Source: Corydoras sp. C115 (Eukaryota > Chordata > Actinopteri > Siluriformes > Callichthyidae). Taken from it: a stretch of DNA of 64,000 bases. Position 1 is the first letter of the stretch. Each line of letters starts with the position of its first letter. Made by a program: the position numbers and the translations under genes. Shown here piece by piece: positions 12,901 to 22,902 of the stretch. The notes below the pieces were generated by a model. The model saw nothing but the letters and a program-made list of their open reading frames with translations. It was not told the DNA's origin and searched no databases. Where the stretch lies: positions 355,001 to 419,000 of the forward strand of contig JAFMOC010000316.1 of NCBI GenBank assembly GCA_019802505.1. The letters run 5' to 3'.

Positions 12901-14493
12901 GGTTAGTGAGTCCATCTATAAAAACCACAGTCAAGTATAAAAAAAACATTTGAATGTAAGAAACCATAACGTTCTACAGTTTGTAAAAGTTGTAAAGAAT
13001 AAAATGACGTACTGGATCCACGTCAGTCAGCTGAGACTTCAGCGCCACAGTCACCTCCGCACCGTGTTGCATATGAGCGGAGTCCAACGCGATGACGGTG
13101 AACTTTAGGTTACCAACGTGCAGAGTGACCGGTCTATTCACCACCACCATGCCATCACGGTGGACCTGGAAGCGCCGGTCGGCCGAGGCGAAGTTCAGGA
13201 GCGTTTTGTCATCGCAGACGTTAAAAACAACTTAAAGGAAATAAATAAAAACACAGAAGAGTGAAAAACACAGGATTCAGAGTCAGAACATCTACATTCA
13301 TCATCTCTACAGACGGGCGGTGGTTTAGTGGTTTAGCATGTTCTCCTCTCAGCACTAGGGATTCCCGGTTCGAAATCCCACTCTGGGTGGAGTTTGCATG
13401 TCCTCCCTGTGTCCGTGTGGGTTTCCTCCGGGTTCTCTGGTTTCCTCCCACAGTCAAAAACATGGATCAAGTCAATTGAGTGCTCCAAATTGCCCCATAT
13501 AGAGTGTGTCTGTGTGAGTGAGTGTGTGCTCAGCGATGGATTGGCAACCTGTACTGGGTGTATCTGCCCAGCGCCCAAAACATTCTCCCCTGGATGGGCA
13601 TGGGGGAACCCCCCCCTCCCCGCGACCCTAATAGAGGATAATGTTCTGTTTTCTTTATTATTTATATTCATCAAGACGTGCCATGTTAATTAAGTCATAA
13701 AAAAGTCAACGGGTGCATGGTTTAATGTGTGTGTGTGTGTGTGTGTGTGTGTGTTGGAGTTTTATTTGTTCTGTATTGAACTCACTTCAACGTCTGCAAG
13801 GAATCCGTATTTTTACTTTCAGTTTTAGATTAAAATTTAAGGCATGTCTGAACAAAAGCACAACCCTGTGAGTCTGGGCATGGGTTCGATTTCTACATCT
13901 TTTTGAGAAAGTCTGTCTGTTATCCTTAAGAATAATGTGTTCGGGAACTTAATCAAAAGTTTCAGGAAAGCTGTACTAAGACCCAAAAGCATTTTCAGAA
14001 ACCTGAGAGTATAATATTAAGAAAACTTGGACCGCTTACGTTTCTGCACAGAAATAAGACTTCAAAACTCTACGGGTACAAGGTACACTGTAGAACGTTT
14101 AAACCGGACTGCATGAAATAGCAACGGGCTTGCAGTGTTTTATGGTAAAACTTTGATGTAAAATGTTATACATTGTTGTTACATAATAAAAACTTTAGTA
14201 CCCTACCTCTGCCGAGCCTCACGCCTTTGCGCAGATGTCTACTCTGCACGGTGAACAGGACCTGATCAGACTCAAAGCCGGTGGAACATGGTTCTGGCTG
14301 CACACATCCACACCGCAGAACCTTAGGAGGCAAAAAAGACGTTTCACAAACTTTTATTGATGTAAAGAGAAACGCATCAGTATAATATCACATACAATTA
14401 TAATTATTATTATACATTTAAAATGTCATAATTTGTACTCACCTGGACTATTAAGACCAGACATCCGACCTGCAGAGCTCTTAACAGGTCCAT
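7381..14493 (-). CDS. Classical (E-cadherin-like) cadherin with duplicated EC1-EC2, no visible membrane anchor
   Basis: Thirteen coding exons, 5' to 3': 14493-14443, 14321-14207, 13230-13013, 12915-12799, 12250-12095, 10866-10722, 10505-10333, 10260-10168, 10070-9975, 8973-8818, 8620-8477, 7771-7599, 7472-7381. About 576 residues if the phase fault in 8620-8477 is ignored. Order: signal peptide (residues 1-17), prodomain (about 18-140), furin site RQKR (141-144), mature start EWLIPPI with the strand-swap Trp at mature position 2, EC1 with LDRE and DQNDN calcium motifs, EC2 with a DKD motif, then a second EC1 (MIPQVFFPEN, LDRE, DQNDN) and second EC2 (DAD). Classical cadherins mediate calcium-dependent cell adhesion and have five EC domains, one membrane segment and a catenin-binding tail. 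Here EC3-5, membrane and tail are absent from the window, and only satellite separates exon 13 from the next gene. A secreted protein, or a decayed gene, is inferred. Closest family: cdh1-type. Confidence 0.9.
7843..8460 (+). mobile_element. SINE family A split by a nested element
   Basis: The SINE head and body occupy 7843-8003 and its 3' third resumes at 8341 with GATGGATTGCC; together they make one nearly complete copy with part of the body missing. The interruption at 8004-8340 is family C. It lies in the cadherin intron between exons 12 and 11. Confidence 0.85.
8004..8340 (+). mobile_element. Dispersed repeat family C, nested in a SINE
   Basis: It has the block TTGCCACTGTCGCTTCGGCT, then GTAAAGCTGCTTTGTGACG and a tail TTACTTGTACTTGTACTT. 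Other copies are at 11540-11690 and 50180-50405. The tail style is that of a non-LTR retroelement; I cannot name the family. It must be younger than the SINE it splits. Confidence 0.7.
8477..8620 (-). CDS. Cadherin exon 11: EC1'-EC2' linker exon with a one-base phase fault
   Basis: Encodes LLANAVTAGGETIDAPLDVN and on through DQNDN to THDSKQ. The sister exon 10866-10722 is 145 nt and ends in phase 1; this one is 144 nt and ends in phase 0 at CAG|GTGACT. The next exon (7771-7599) needs phase 1, like its sister 10505-10333. With canonical borders the join reads CAG GAT CTG ATG TCA TGA. A single lost G at the CAGG border would explain it. Confidence 0.8.
9248..9352 (+). repeat. Dispersed repeat, copy 1 (pair with 48867-48960)
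   Basis: The segment starting TTATCATTAATATCACATGT is closely matched at 48867-48960, 40 kb away. Both copies are followed by an A/T-rich stretch with TA dinucleotides and then a forward family A SINE. The family is not identified. Confidence 0.75.
9386..9752 (+). mobile_element. SINE family A, full length
   Basis: Complete forward copy with A and B boxes and a tail of five ATGA units. It is followed by AT-rich sequence and a (TA)n run at 9838-9901. Confidence 0.93.
9838..9901. repeat. (TA)n microsatellite
   Basis: About 30 TA units in the cadherin intron, 74 bp from exon 9. Confidence 0.95.
9975..10070 (-). CDS. Cadherin exon 9: junction exon opening the second EC1
   Basis: 32 codons, phase 0 at both ends. 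It reads TDESNAVSDLVMIPQVFFPE then NDRGPFPKRIAQ. It lines up with the mature N-terminus in exon 4 (EWLIPPIRVTEN) but has no RXKR furin site, and the position of Trp2 is Leu/Val. So this EC1 cannot be freed by the usual cleavage and lacks the strand-swap residue. It follows the EC2 end (exon 8, ending in VTQ). Confidence 0.85.
11040..11215 (+). repeat. Dispersed repeat carrying a CTCF-like motif, copy 1
   Basis: This matches 21365-21545 over about 170 bp (shared points include TGCATTCTGTAATTT, CTAGATGGCAGT, GGACTAGATTAC and GAAGACCAG). The motif at 11125-11139 (GCAACTAGATGGCAG) fits the CTCF core except for one C. No ORF. The family is not identified. Confidence 0.65.
11540..11690 (+). mobile_element. 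Dispersed repeat family C, 3' fragment
   Basis: Starts at GAGCCTCATTGAGCCTCGG, carries the TTGCCACTGTCGCTTC and AAAGCTGCTTTGAGATG blocks, and ends in AT-rich sequence just before a family A SINE. Confidence 0.7.
11695..12004 (+). mobile_element. SINE family A
   Basis: Forward copy with an intact head (GGTTCGAATCC) and an internal deletion in the 3' third. It lies in the cadherin intron before exon 5. Confidence 0.92.
12464..12680 (-). mobile_element. SINE family B
   Basis: Reverse copy of a different element. On the minus strand it starts with GGGCGTGGTAGCTCAGTGG (A-box-like) and GGTTCTAATCC (B-box-like) and ends in AAATGTAAATGTAAA. A second full copy is at 60962-61169, with fragments at 43455-43513 and 50507-50555. 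Confidence 0.8.
13313..13640 (+). mobile_element. SINE family A
   Basis: Forward copy in the cadherin intron between exons 3 and 2. The tail is cut after ATAGAGGATAATG. Confidence 0.9.
13722..13754. repeat. (GT)n microsatellite
   Basis: About 16 GT units in the cadherin intron. Confidence 0.9.
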
Positions 14494-14523
14494 ACCCCAC
14501 CACCGATGTTCCACAAATCAGTC
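14443..14523 (-). CDS. Cadherin start-codon exon, proximal copy
   Basis: 81-bp exon with an acceptor-like border (TTCATCAG, exon begins 14523) and a GTGAGT donor (exon ends 14443). The ATG is at 14493 and the exon encodes MDLLRALQVGCLVLIVQ, the signal peptide. It lies in a 126-bp block (14416-14541) that is duplicated at 15863-15988 with four mismatches. As it has an acceptor, an upstream leader exon is expected. Confidence 0.8.
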
Positions 14524-14543
14524 CTGATGAATTAGAGAGCAGA

Positions 14544-15862
14544 TGGCGTTTTTAAGATGTGGGAGTTGAGAAGCCCACCCCTTCTGCACCCCCTTAAAAT
14601 GTCCTGACTCATTATTTTTGTTAACTTGTTGACAGATCAGGTCCAGAGTTTTTGGGGGGAGTTTCATTGGCCTCGAGCTCACTATAAAGATGCTGTTAGA
14701 ACATGTTCTTGTTTTCTCTGCAGTTTCAGATAAAGGGCTGAGAAAGATTCAGTTAGACCTTTTTTCAGTTTTATAATACAGTTATTAGTTTGGATCCCTG
14801 AAGTATTTTTTTTATAGAAATGTAATGAACATTTATTAAATAAATATATATTCTAATAAAGTTTAAATAGAGTGGAATATAATGCAAGGTTTTGACTAAG
14901 AGGCTTAATAATGCTATATATAAAATTATACCAACTTTTTTTTTTTGTTTTATGTACTCTTCAAACCTAAAACCTGCACATTTTCTTTTGTAACTCTAAC
15001 TGACATTGTTTTATTAAATGTGTGTAAAATATTCTAATGTGGAATCACTCTTTTTTGTGATTTTTTTTAACCTAATCAATTAACTGATTAACTTACTAGT
15101 TGCTTGGTCTATAAAATACATTCAGATCTAAAATCACAGAGAAGTAAAGCAAATATTCTAAAGATGGATTAATTATAGACTGACATTTATGAAATAATTA
15201 CTCCAAACAAATTAATCAACAATCAAAATAGTTAACTAATCGATTAGTTAGCAGCTCTAACAAACATTTCTTCTCTGGAACTAAGAATTCCAAAACCAAC
15301 CATGACAAAGAGAACTATATAATCTAGACCATAAAGTATCTGTTATAAGACTTTATTAATTAATAATAATTATGATTCTAAAGAAGGATTTTCAGAACGA
15401 TCTCAGGACCTTTCGTTTTGCGCTCCAAAAGATTTTCACCACTTTAAATATTAGGATTATGTAATCACTAAGATAAATATTGTTGTGTATATGAAGCCGA
15501 GACGGTTACGCCTGCAGCAGCTTCGATTGAACATAAAGACACCGGCAACAAATTGTACTTGTTTCAGCTTGAAACAAAAAAAAAAAAAAAAAAAAACTTT
15601 GTAGTCTGCTTCAGACTGAAACATGCCCACTGTGCATCTGCAAACCTTCTCTTTATTCTGAATCGAGACGCCAGAAGTCTTTCTCCAAAAATGTGGCAGA
15701 ATTTCTGGTGGTGTAGAAAAGAAAAAGTGGTACAATGTTTAATCAGCTTTCTGCCCTGCAGCTCTTCATATATTCTCCACCCTCAACATGCCTGACTGAA
15801 CGTATCAGCTGGGTATCAGGGCTCCGGAGCCGCCGCAACATGGAGCAGCACAATGTTAGAAT
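14544..15862. other. AT-rich intron between the two start-codon exons
   Basis: AT-rich sequence with an A run at 15577-15597 and no recognisable exon or named repeat. It separates the two copies of the start-codon exon. Confidence 0.5.
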
Positions 15863-15889
15863 ATTTAAAATGTCATAAATTGTACTCAC

Positions 15890-15970
15890 CTGGACTATTA
15901 AGACCAGACATCCGACCTGCAGAGCTCTTAACAGGTCCATACCTCACCACCGATGTTCCACAAATCAGTT
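15890..15970 (-). CDS. Cadherin start-codon exon, distal duplicate
   Basis: The second copy has the same 81-bp length, the same acceptor and GTGAGT donor, and an intact ATG at 15940 with an identical 17-residue product. Splicing it to exon 14321-14207 would give the same protein. Splicing it to the proximal copy would give GAC TGA and stop, so the two should be used as alternatives. Confidence 0.6.
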
Positions 15971-16237
15971 CTGATGAATTAGAGAGTAGTGGTGGATGAT
16001 TGAACCATCAGCACTGCTCCCAGTAACCACTCCACACCAAACTTAAAAATAACTCTGCAATTAATGTATCATTGATGGTGCAACACATTTCAATCATCTG
16101 TATGTAATAACTGTAACAACTGTCTGCTGCTTAATCAGACACCACATGTGCAATATTTGATTCATTTTATTCCTGTAGGCCTGTGCATAACTGAAAATTA
16201 GAAAATTATATTTTTATCTTGTACTGTATATATAGAA

Positions 16238-16419
16238 GGCGGCTTAGTGGTTTAGCATGTTCTCCTCTCAGCGCTGGGGATTCCAGGTTCGAATCCCCAT
16301 CTGGGTGGAGTTTCCATGTTCTCCCCGTGTCCGCGTGGGTTTCCTCCGGGTTCTCCGGTTTCCTCCCACAGTCCAAAAACATGGATCAAGTCAATTGAGT
16401 TCTCCAAATTGCCCCATAA

Positions 16420-16470
<51 letters not shown>

Positions 16471-16561
16471 GAGTGAGTGTGTGTCCAGTGATGGATTGGC
16501 GCCCTGTCCTGGGTGTATCTGCCCAGCGCCTGAAACGTTCTCCCCTGGATGGGCATGGGGA
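16238..16561 (+). mobile_element. SINE family A, 3' truncated
   Basis: Forward copy with a GT expansion at 16424-16460. It stops after GGGCATGGGGA with no tail. Confidence 0.9.
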
Positions 16562-16830
16562 GTGTAACTGTAGAGCTACAAAGTTCATTTATATGATCAA
16601 TGGAGCTAATAAATAGACAATAAATAAAAATAAATAAAAAGATTTATATCTTATAAAGTGTCCGTGAATGTTCATAAAACTAACTTTAAAGCGTTGAAGA
16701 CATAATTGAAGCCACTGCATTTCATTTACAAACGTTAAATTACACCAAGTACAACAAGAAAATAAAAATACGGGTTAATAAAGATGTAATAGTGATAATA
16801 TTACAAAGATTTAAAAAAGTATTTACTTAC

Positions 16831-16900
16831 CAGCAGCCGAAAGCTCTTGACACGAACTCACTGTTTTAATTAGCGGCGCTTTAATTAAAAAACCCATCGA
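16831..16900 (-). other. Candidate 5' leader exon of the cadherin gene
   Basis: A strong donor on the minus strand (GCTGCTG|GTAAGTAAAT) ends a possible exon at 16831. Its 5' border and the promoter are not resolved; 16900 is an arbitrary limit. It sits upstream of both copies of the start-codon exon, which carry acceptors. Proposed only from splice-site context. Confidence 0.3.
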
Positions 16901-17499
16901 TGGAGCCAAACGAGTCGAATTAATAAAAACGCGCCCTAAACGGTTTGCAATGTCCCCCAAAGGCGCCCTACCGAGGGCCCAACTCATCTTATTCTACACT
17001 TGCTGCAGTGCACTTCGTAGACTTTAAAAAAGAAAATTAGTATTTACCCTAAAGCTCGCAGTTAAACCTTTGTTTGTTAAAATATTCATTAAATATAAAA
17101 CGTAAGAACATTTGAAGGGAATTTAACCGAACAATGTTCATCTGTTTACGAAAAACAATCAAACACTTTACATTAATGTTTATTCTTTAAGTCTGGAAGT
17201 CTTAATAACGAACTGTAACAAACAAACGCGCTTTGAATTATTTTCCATGGCGAAAAAGCTACAGAGATACTCTGCCCTCCTGTGGCTGAATGTTAGTAAT
17301 GCATCACACCCCAAAAACAACAATACAGGTTTTAAAGGTTAAAACTTCACTGATGTATTAAATCATTGTGAGTTTGAAAGAACATGAATATCTTTTACTA
17401 ATTTAATTTAATACTAATAGTAATTTAATGGTAATACTTTACGAAAAGCACCACGTGTTTACGTTCCAATTTGTAAGAAATATGCGAAGAAAACATTGT

Positions 17500-17514
17500 C
17501 GCCCTCTGGTGGTA
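17500..17514 (-). promoter_or_regulatory. CTCF-like motif
   Basis: The minus strand reads ACCACCAGAGGGCG, close to the CTCF core consensus. It lies in the upstream flank of the cadherin gene. Motif match only. Confidence 0.4.
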
Positions 17515-20500
17515 AACACATGTCATGCCAAAAAACAGTCCTGTTAAAAATTATATATTACATATTTCTATTCAAGCTTATTGTAAAATGCAGTGTGTTA
17601 TACTTTGTGCTCTTAAAAATGAATGTTTTTAATGACGTATAGACGTTTCTATTTTTCTAATAACTCAGTAGTTTTTAAATTCTGAAACTTTTATTGTCTT
17701 TATTTTTTTATTGCATGACCCATGCGACCATTTTTTCCCCCCAAACTAATAACCATCTATAATAATGTGTAATTGGCTCCAATGAGATAATTCTCTGATG
17801 AGAACTTGCTTCTGGTGACCAAAATCCGTAAATCATAAGTATAATAAAATAATACTTTAAAAAAATACAGATTTTCTATTAAAATGCTCAAAGAAATGGA
17901 TTAGTTCACTGACCCTAAGGATCACTAATAATCGTTTTCCAATCAGTGTGTTGCACTGGTTAAAATATAATAAGGAACTGATGTAGAAACGAAGCTGGTT
18001 GGTCTATTGATGCTGATTGGTTACTTTCTCTCTCATCTGTGCTGAGAACCTGGACTCCCAGCCCTGAGAGATGCTAACCACTACGACACTGTGCCACCCA
18101 AAGCGATATTTTAACAAATATATGAATTTTCAAATGGATTTGTAAAATTAATTTCTGCTACATTTCAGCCTTTAAAGCCTACGCAGCATGTGGGAGGAAA
18201 CGAGCGGTGCCAAGACCTCCTGTTAGTTTGGGCAGGGGGCTTAACAGAAGTCTTGCATAACTAAATCAGGAGCAAACTGGCAGGATGCTTCAGTCCAACC
18301 TAATGTTCAGTACCATCCGCACTTCACACCTTCACTCCAGCATTCAGTCCTCTGCTCTCATGATAGATTTTACATAAATATGAGAAAGCTATTAAAATGA
18401 TTATGTAACAGCTAGGGGCAGCTAAATATGTATTAAAAAAAATAAAAATAAAAAACAGACCCATTACAGTATGAGGATAACGACTGTATATCAGGGTGTT
18501 AATAACGATTCCTCAATAACTGTAAAGCTAATAAAATAAAAATGCTGATTTCTGAAGTTTTTCTTGGTAACCATGAGCTGAACCCTATTCCTTTCTTCTT
18601 GTTTTCTGTTCTTTTAATGAGCTCTCTAAAGAGTTTACACTTGAGCCGATTCAGAGCCGCTTGTTTATCCTGCTGGAGGGAACAATTTACAAAAACCCTC
18701 TCTCTGAGCGGAAACAGGAGATTTGTAGGAGTCACGGGGGGTTTGGGGTGGATTCAAGCCCTCTGGGATGAAGACTGACGGCACTGACCAAAACACTCCT
18801 TCCACCTTCATGAGCTGTATCACAAGATCCGGAATTTACTCCAAACTTTCAACATGAAACCATGATGAAGTTTAATATGATTATGCTCTAAGATATAAAT
18901 AAAAAAAGTTCAGATTTAATGTAAACCTTTTCTCCCATTATGTTTCCGGTTCTTGCATAAAATATGGCTTCCTCCCTTTTTCCCCATTTCAATGTGAATA
19001 ATTTGTCTTGTCTGTTGCAGTCTGATACAAACGGCTAATTAATCCTCTGAATATTCACAGCAAAAAAAAAAAAAAAAAAAAAACAAACAAACCTAGGAGG
19101 CAACAGCTTCTCAGCAGGAGGCATATAGGATGACGGATCACGTGGGACCTGCCCTGCGAGAGCCGAGCGGAGCGCCTGCTGAGAAACTCGTTCTGGATTC
19201 AAAAACAACAATCAGAGAGTCTTGGATGCTTTGGGTGATGAACACGAGGGGTGCAAGCTCGTTAATTAAACTCGTGAACGTTTCTTGTTGATTAAAGGCA
19301 AACGTCGGTATGTTTTTAACCCGATTGGTCCAAATTGTGGGCAGAAATATTAGAACTCAAAACCAAAGTAAACCAGCAAGAAACTCATGATGTTATTGAA
19401 GCTGCTCTGTACAAACCCTCATAGTTACAGAAATAAATTCGGGCAAATAAAATGTGGCCACCCGATACCACAACCCCATCCGAAACCTAAGGGTATTTAT
19501 ATCCAATTTCTTCCCGCTGCTGCACAATCTCCAGCACTAATTCTTTTCTGCTTTAACTCTCATACATTTCTAAGACGTTTACTTTCACCTTAAATGACCT
19601 GACCTTTACGTCTACGGATTGAAAGAAAGTAGATAAAACCCACAGAGACACAGGAAAGACATGCAAAGCCCCCACATGGCTGACCCAGGCCCTCACCCTG
19701 TGGTTCAAACCCAGGCCCTTGTTTCTGTGAGCCTTCAGTGTCTGCTACTGCACCACGGTACCCCCCCCCCCCCACCTCCTCTCCTTAGCTTGTAATAAAA
19801 ATGCAAATGAGTCTGGTATATTAAAGGAACACATTTAAATGAAATAAAGTAAACGTCACCATGTCATAGTGACACAGCAGTAAGTGTGTTCGTCTATTAG
19901 AACGAGTGGAATGGACGTTTAAATATAAGGTTTGAAAGCAGCGACTGACCCCCTGAATTTAACAAAACCTGAAAAACACTTATTTCTCAAAATAAATGAA
20001 TTATTTACTCCGAACATCGGTGTGAACTGTAGCTCTTTGTCCTTTCGCTGTCAGCATGGGTTTTTAGGTATGTGCTTGAATGTGAAAGCTTTTAAGTCAC
20101 ACAGCCTTAGTTGCCCCGAGCGAACACACGGGCTCCGAAAACTGCCCTCGGCAATCGAGAGTGAACCAAAACAATGTCGGTCTTTTATCATTGCAAGAAG
20201 AGCAAGTTGCCCTTGTTTTCATTTAAATGTTCCTTAAATCTACTGGCATAAAAGCTCGAAGGACACTCACAGAGACCTATGGAAAACATACCAAACTCCA
20301 CAACGGTCAGGTTGTTAGATTGGGGTGCATCACAGTGCAAGCTGCATAAAGGCAGCGTGTGTACGAATCACAGCGCTGAGTAAAATAAAACATCATAATG
20401 TATCTCACAAACACCACACTTTCTTTCTTCTTGTACAGAAAACTTTTTCCTTTAATATTAAAGCCTTAAATTTAACCCATGCTGCAAATTCATGCCTAAT

Positions 20501-20874
20501 TGCAGTTGTTTTTCTGTTGTTAAGAACGTGAACAGGAGGGGGGTGATTATGATACACTTGTAATCAACTTCACATAACAAAAAACACATTTAAAAAAAAA
20601 AAACATGTTTATATTCATTACATTCCTGCAGCTCTCTCTCTCTCTTTGAACCCAGATGCTGCTGAGTGAGATGAGCTCCATGCAGTCGCTCGCCCTTAAC
20701 GCTGAATATGAAATTTGGTACATCAGCTCAGACATGCTTAACGAGCTTCTACAGAACATATAGACTTCATTAGATCACACCCCATGATTAAAGCCCAGAG
20801 AAAAAGAGAGAGAGAGCAAACAGATTTTTAATTTAACACCAGACTGATGACGATATTTACAGTCATCAGCTGCA

Positions 20875-20888
20875 ACCAGAAGGTGGCA
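20875..20888 (+). promoter_or_regulatory. CTCF-like motif
   Basis: CCAGAAGGTGGCAG fits the CTCF core. It lies beside the exon-like unit at 20919-20967. Motif match only. Confidence 0.35.
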
Positions 20889-21364
20889 GGAGAGAGTTAT
20901 GATCTGTGGGTTACTCACCATCCATGAGATCCTTCAGCTTCGTGGCTCTCTATGTGCAGAATTAAGCCTGCGAGGAATAAAATAATTATATAATCATTAC
21001 ATAATTACGATGCATCATCATCATTCATCATCATCATGTAGGAACTATTTAAACACAAAAATAAAAAAGTACATCATCGTTTAGTTTGTCACAATTTTAG
21101 TTATTTTTTTAGCCTCTTCTTAAATCAATAAATATAATTCCTCCCAATAAGAATATTTTCTTGTTTTATTGTTTACAATTTAAACCCATACTGAATGGAT
21201 TCGTTCAGAACACCGTGGATCAGCTGAATCCTATCCCAGTCATACCTGTAACACAATGTGTCCAAAATGTGACATAATTAATGACAATTACAAATTAAGC
21301 TTAAATGTTCTGTGTTTAATTACGGATTACTGACGTTCATATAATTACTTTAAAGATTAAAGAT

Positions 21365-21545
21365 AAATGTTACGCACACATCTCAGCGCCACACATTCGT
21401 ATCAATGCGTGATATACAATACATTCTTTTTTTCCCGATGTTTTTATGAAGTGCGTTCTGTAATTTTACCACTAGATGGCAGTGTTCGCTGTAAAAGCCG
21501 GACTAGATTACGTCACGGAAGACCAGCTTTATAAATTAAATTTTT
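21365..21545 (+). repeat. Dispersed repeat carrying a CTCF-like motif, copy 2
   Basis: Second copy of the repeat at 11040-11215. Here the motif CCACTAGATGGCAG (21469-21482) is an excellent match to the CTCF core. A T run follows at 21540-21559. Confidence 0.65.
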
Positions 21546-22334
21546 TTTTTTTTTTTTTATAATTTGTTAGCGAAACTGGAAACCTGACAATCAGCGATCC
21601 AGGTTCCAGTAATCTGAACCTGGAATATTGAATAATTAATTGAATACTAAATAACAGGACAAATGAGATTTTCAAATTACTGCATATGATGTGAATCGTG
21701 TTAAAAATTGATGATTTGTTGTATATTTTTTTGGTTTTGCACTTACACACATTTGCTTTGTATTACTTTTGTTTGTATATTGGTGTTATTTGTTTCTCTT
21801 AACTGCTTCATTTATTAAATATTTGAATCTTATTTTGAATGATTTCTGTTTCTCTTCAGTGAAATAAATCAGCGTCCATAATTCTTTGATCACTCAAACA
21901 AATGGCGTGAATCAAAACTGAGAATTTTAAAAACCTGTAAGAACCGAAACAGAATGCTGTATTTATCTGTTGTCAGCTTCTCTCAGAGAAATATCTCAGA
22001 AATCCTCACTTAAAAGTTTCTTTGCTTTTTTTTAATTTAATCTTGTTTTTGAGTTAAAGCTCTGTTTAAAAAAAAACAGCATAAATGATGATTCCCTGAC
22101 TGCTGCACTAATCTGTTGTTTGCTGATTTAAACAAGAAAGAGACATCACAGAAGTTCTGTTCCATCGACATTCTGCAGTAACGCTGCCGGAACGATGACG
22201 TGATGTTCAAAACAAAAGAACACACGCAGCTTTTGCTCAGATGATTTAAATTTGTTGTTCATTTGTACAAACAGTGTGTACAAACAGAATGAGGATTTAT
22301 AATTAAATTGCCAATCGAAGATATGGTGGCCTGA

Positions 22335-22890
22335 AAGCAAAAAAGATTAAAGGGCCTTTCTTAAGGGCCCACAGTGGCAATTTGTTGGACCTAAAGACTG
22401 ACACCCTTAAAGTAAAACTAAAGACAATGTTTGGAACAGGTGTTTGCTGGTTTTATGAATGATGCAATGTAAATGCCGGTGTAGATGCTTTTTGGAGTTA
22501 AGATGCCCTCTGCGAACCTGGACAGTTTTCCCCTGATGGGGGCAGCGTGAGCAGGTTGCTGACATGCTGACAGAATGTGGATGACTGGGACCTTTGATGA
22601 TCCTTCATGCTTATTTTCACAGGGCCTGTTGAAGATGTCCTGCAGGCAGGTGAGAACCCCTTCAACGCTGCTCTCGGTAGACCTAACCAAACTTTGTAGG
22701 GCCTTGAGACAGACAGACATGTTCCAAACAGACATGTTCCCCATCGGGATGCTGCCTGAGGCGCTGTAGTTGAGATGGACGAAGATTTATTCAGCCTCCA
22801 AAGGAGAGCCTCTGCTGAACTTTCTAAACTGTTCAGTTTGTTTGGTTTGTCCATGTCATGGACATCATCAAAGGGTTGGCAGGGGCCTTC
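22335..22890 (-). mobile_element. Degenerate non-LTR retrotransposon 3' part
   Basis: On the minus strand a broken frame contains TCLQDIFNRPCE and, after a shift, a segment like the conserved IIKDPSHP...LLPSGRRY tail of fish LINE ORF2 (ATCATCAAAGGTCCCAGTCA, then CTGCCCCCATCAGG). Stops and shifts make it inactive. The family assignment is from memory. Confidence 0.45.
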
Positions 22891-22902
22891 TCTGGGGGAC
22901 CA

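Larger units (their letters stand above)
16901..22330. other. Gene-poor spacer upstream of the cadherin gene
   Basis: No supported gene. It contains fragments of old SINEs (about 18030-18101 and 19620-19770, both reverse tRNA-like heads), an A run at 19061-19083, CTCF-like motifs (17500-17514, 20875-20888), a repeat at 21365-21545, and an exon-like unit on the minus strand at 20919-20967. The rest is AT-rich sequence in which I see nothing definite. Confidence 0.5.
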
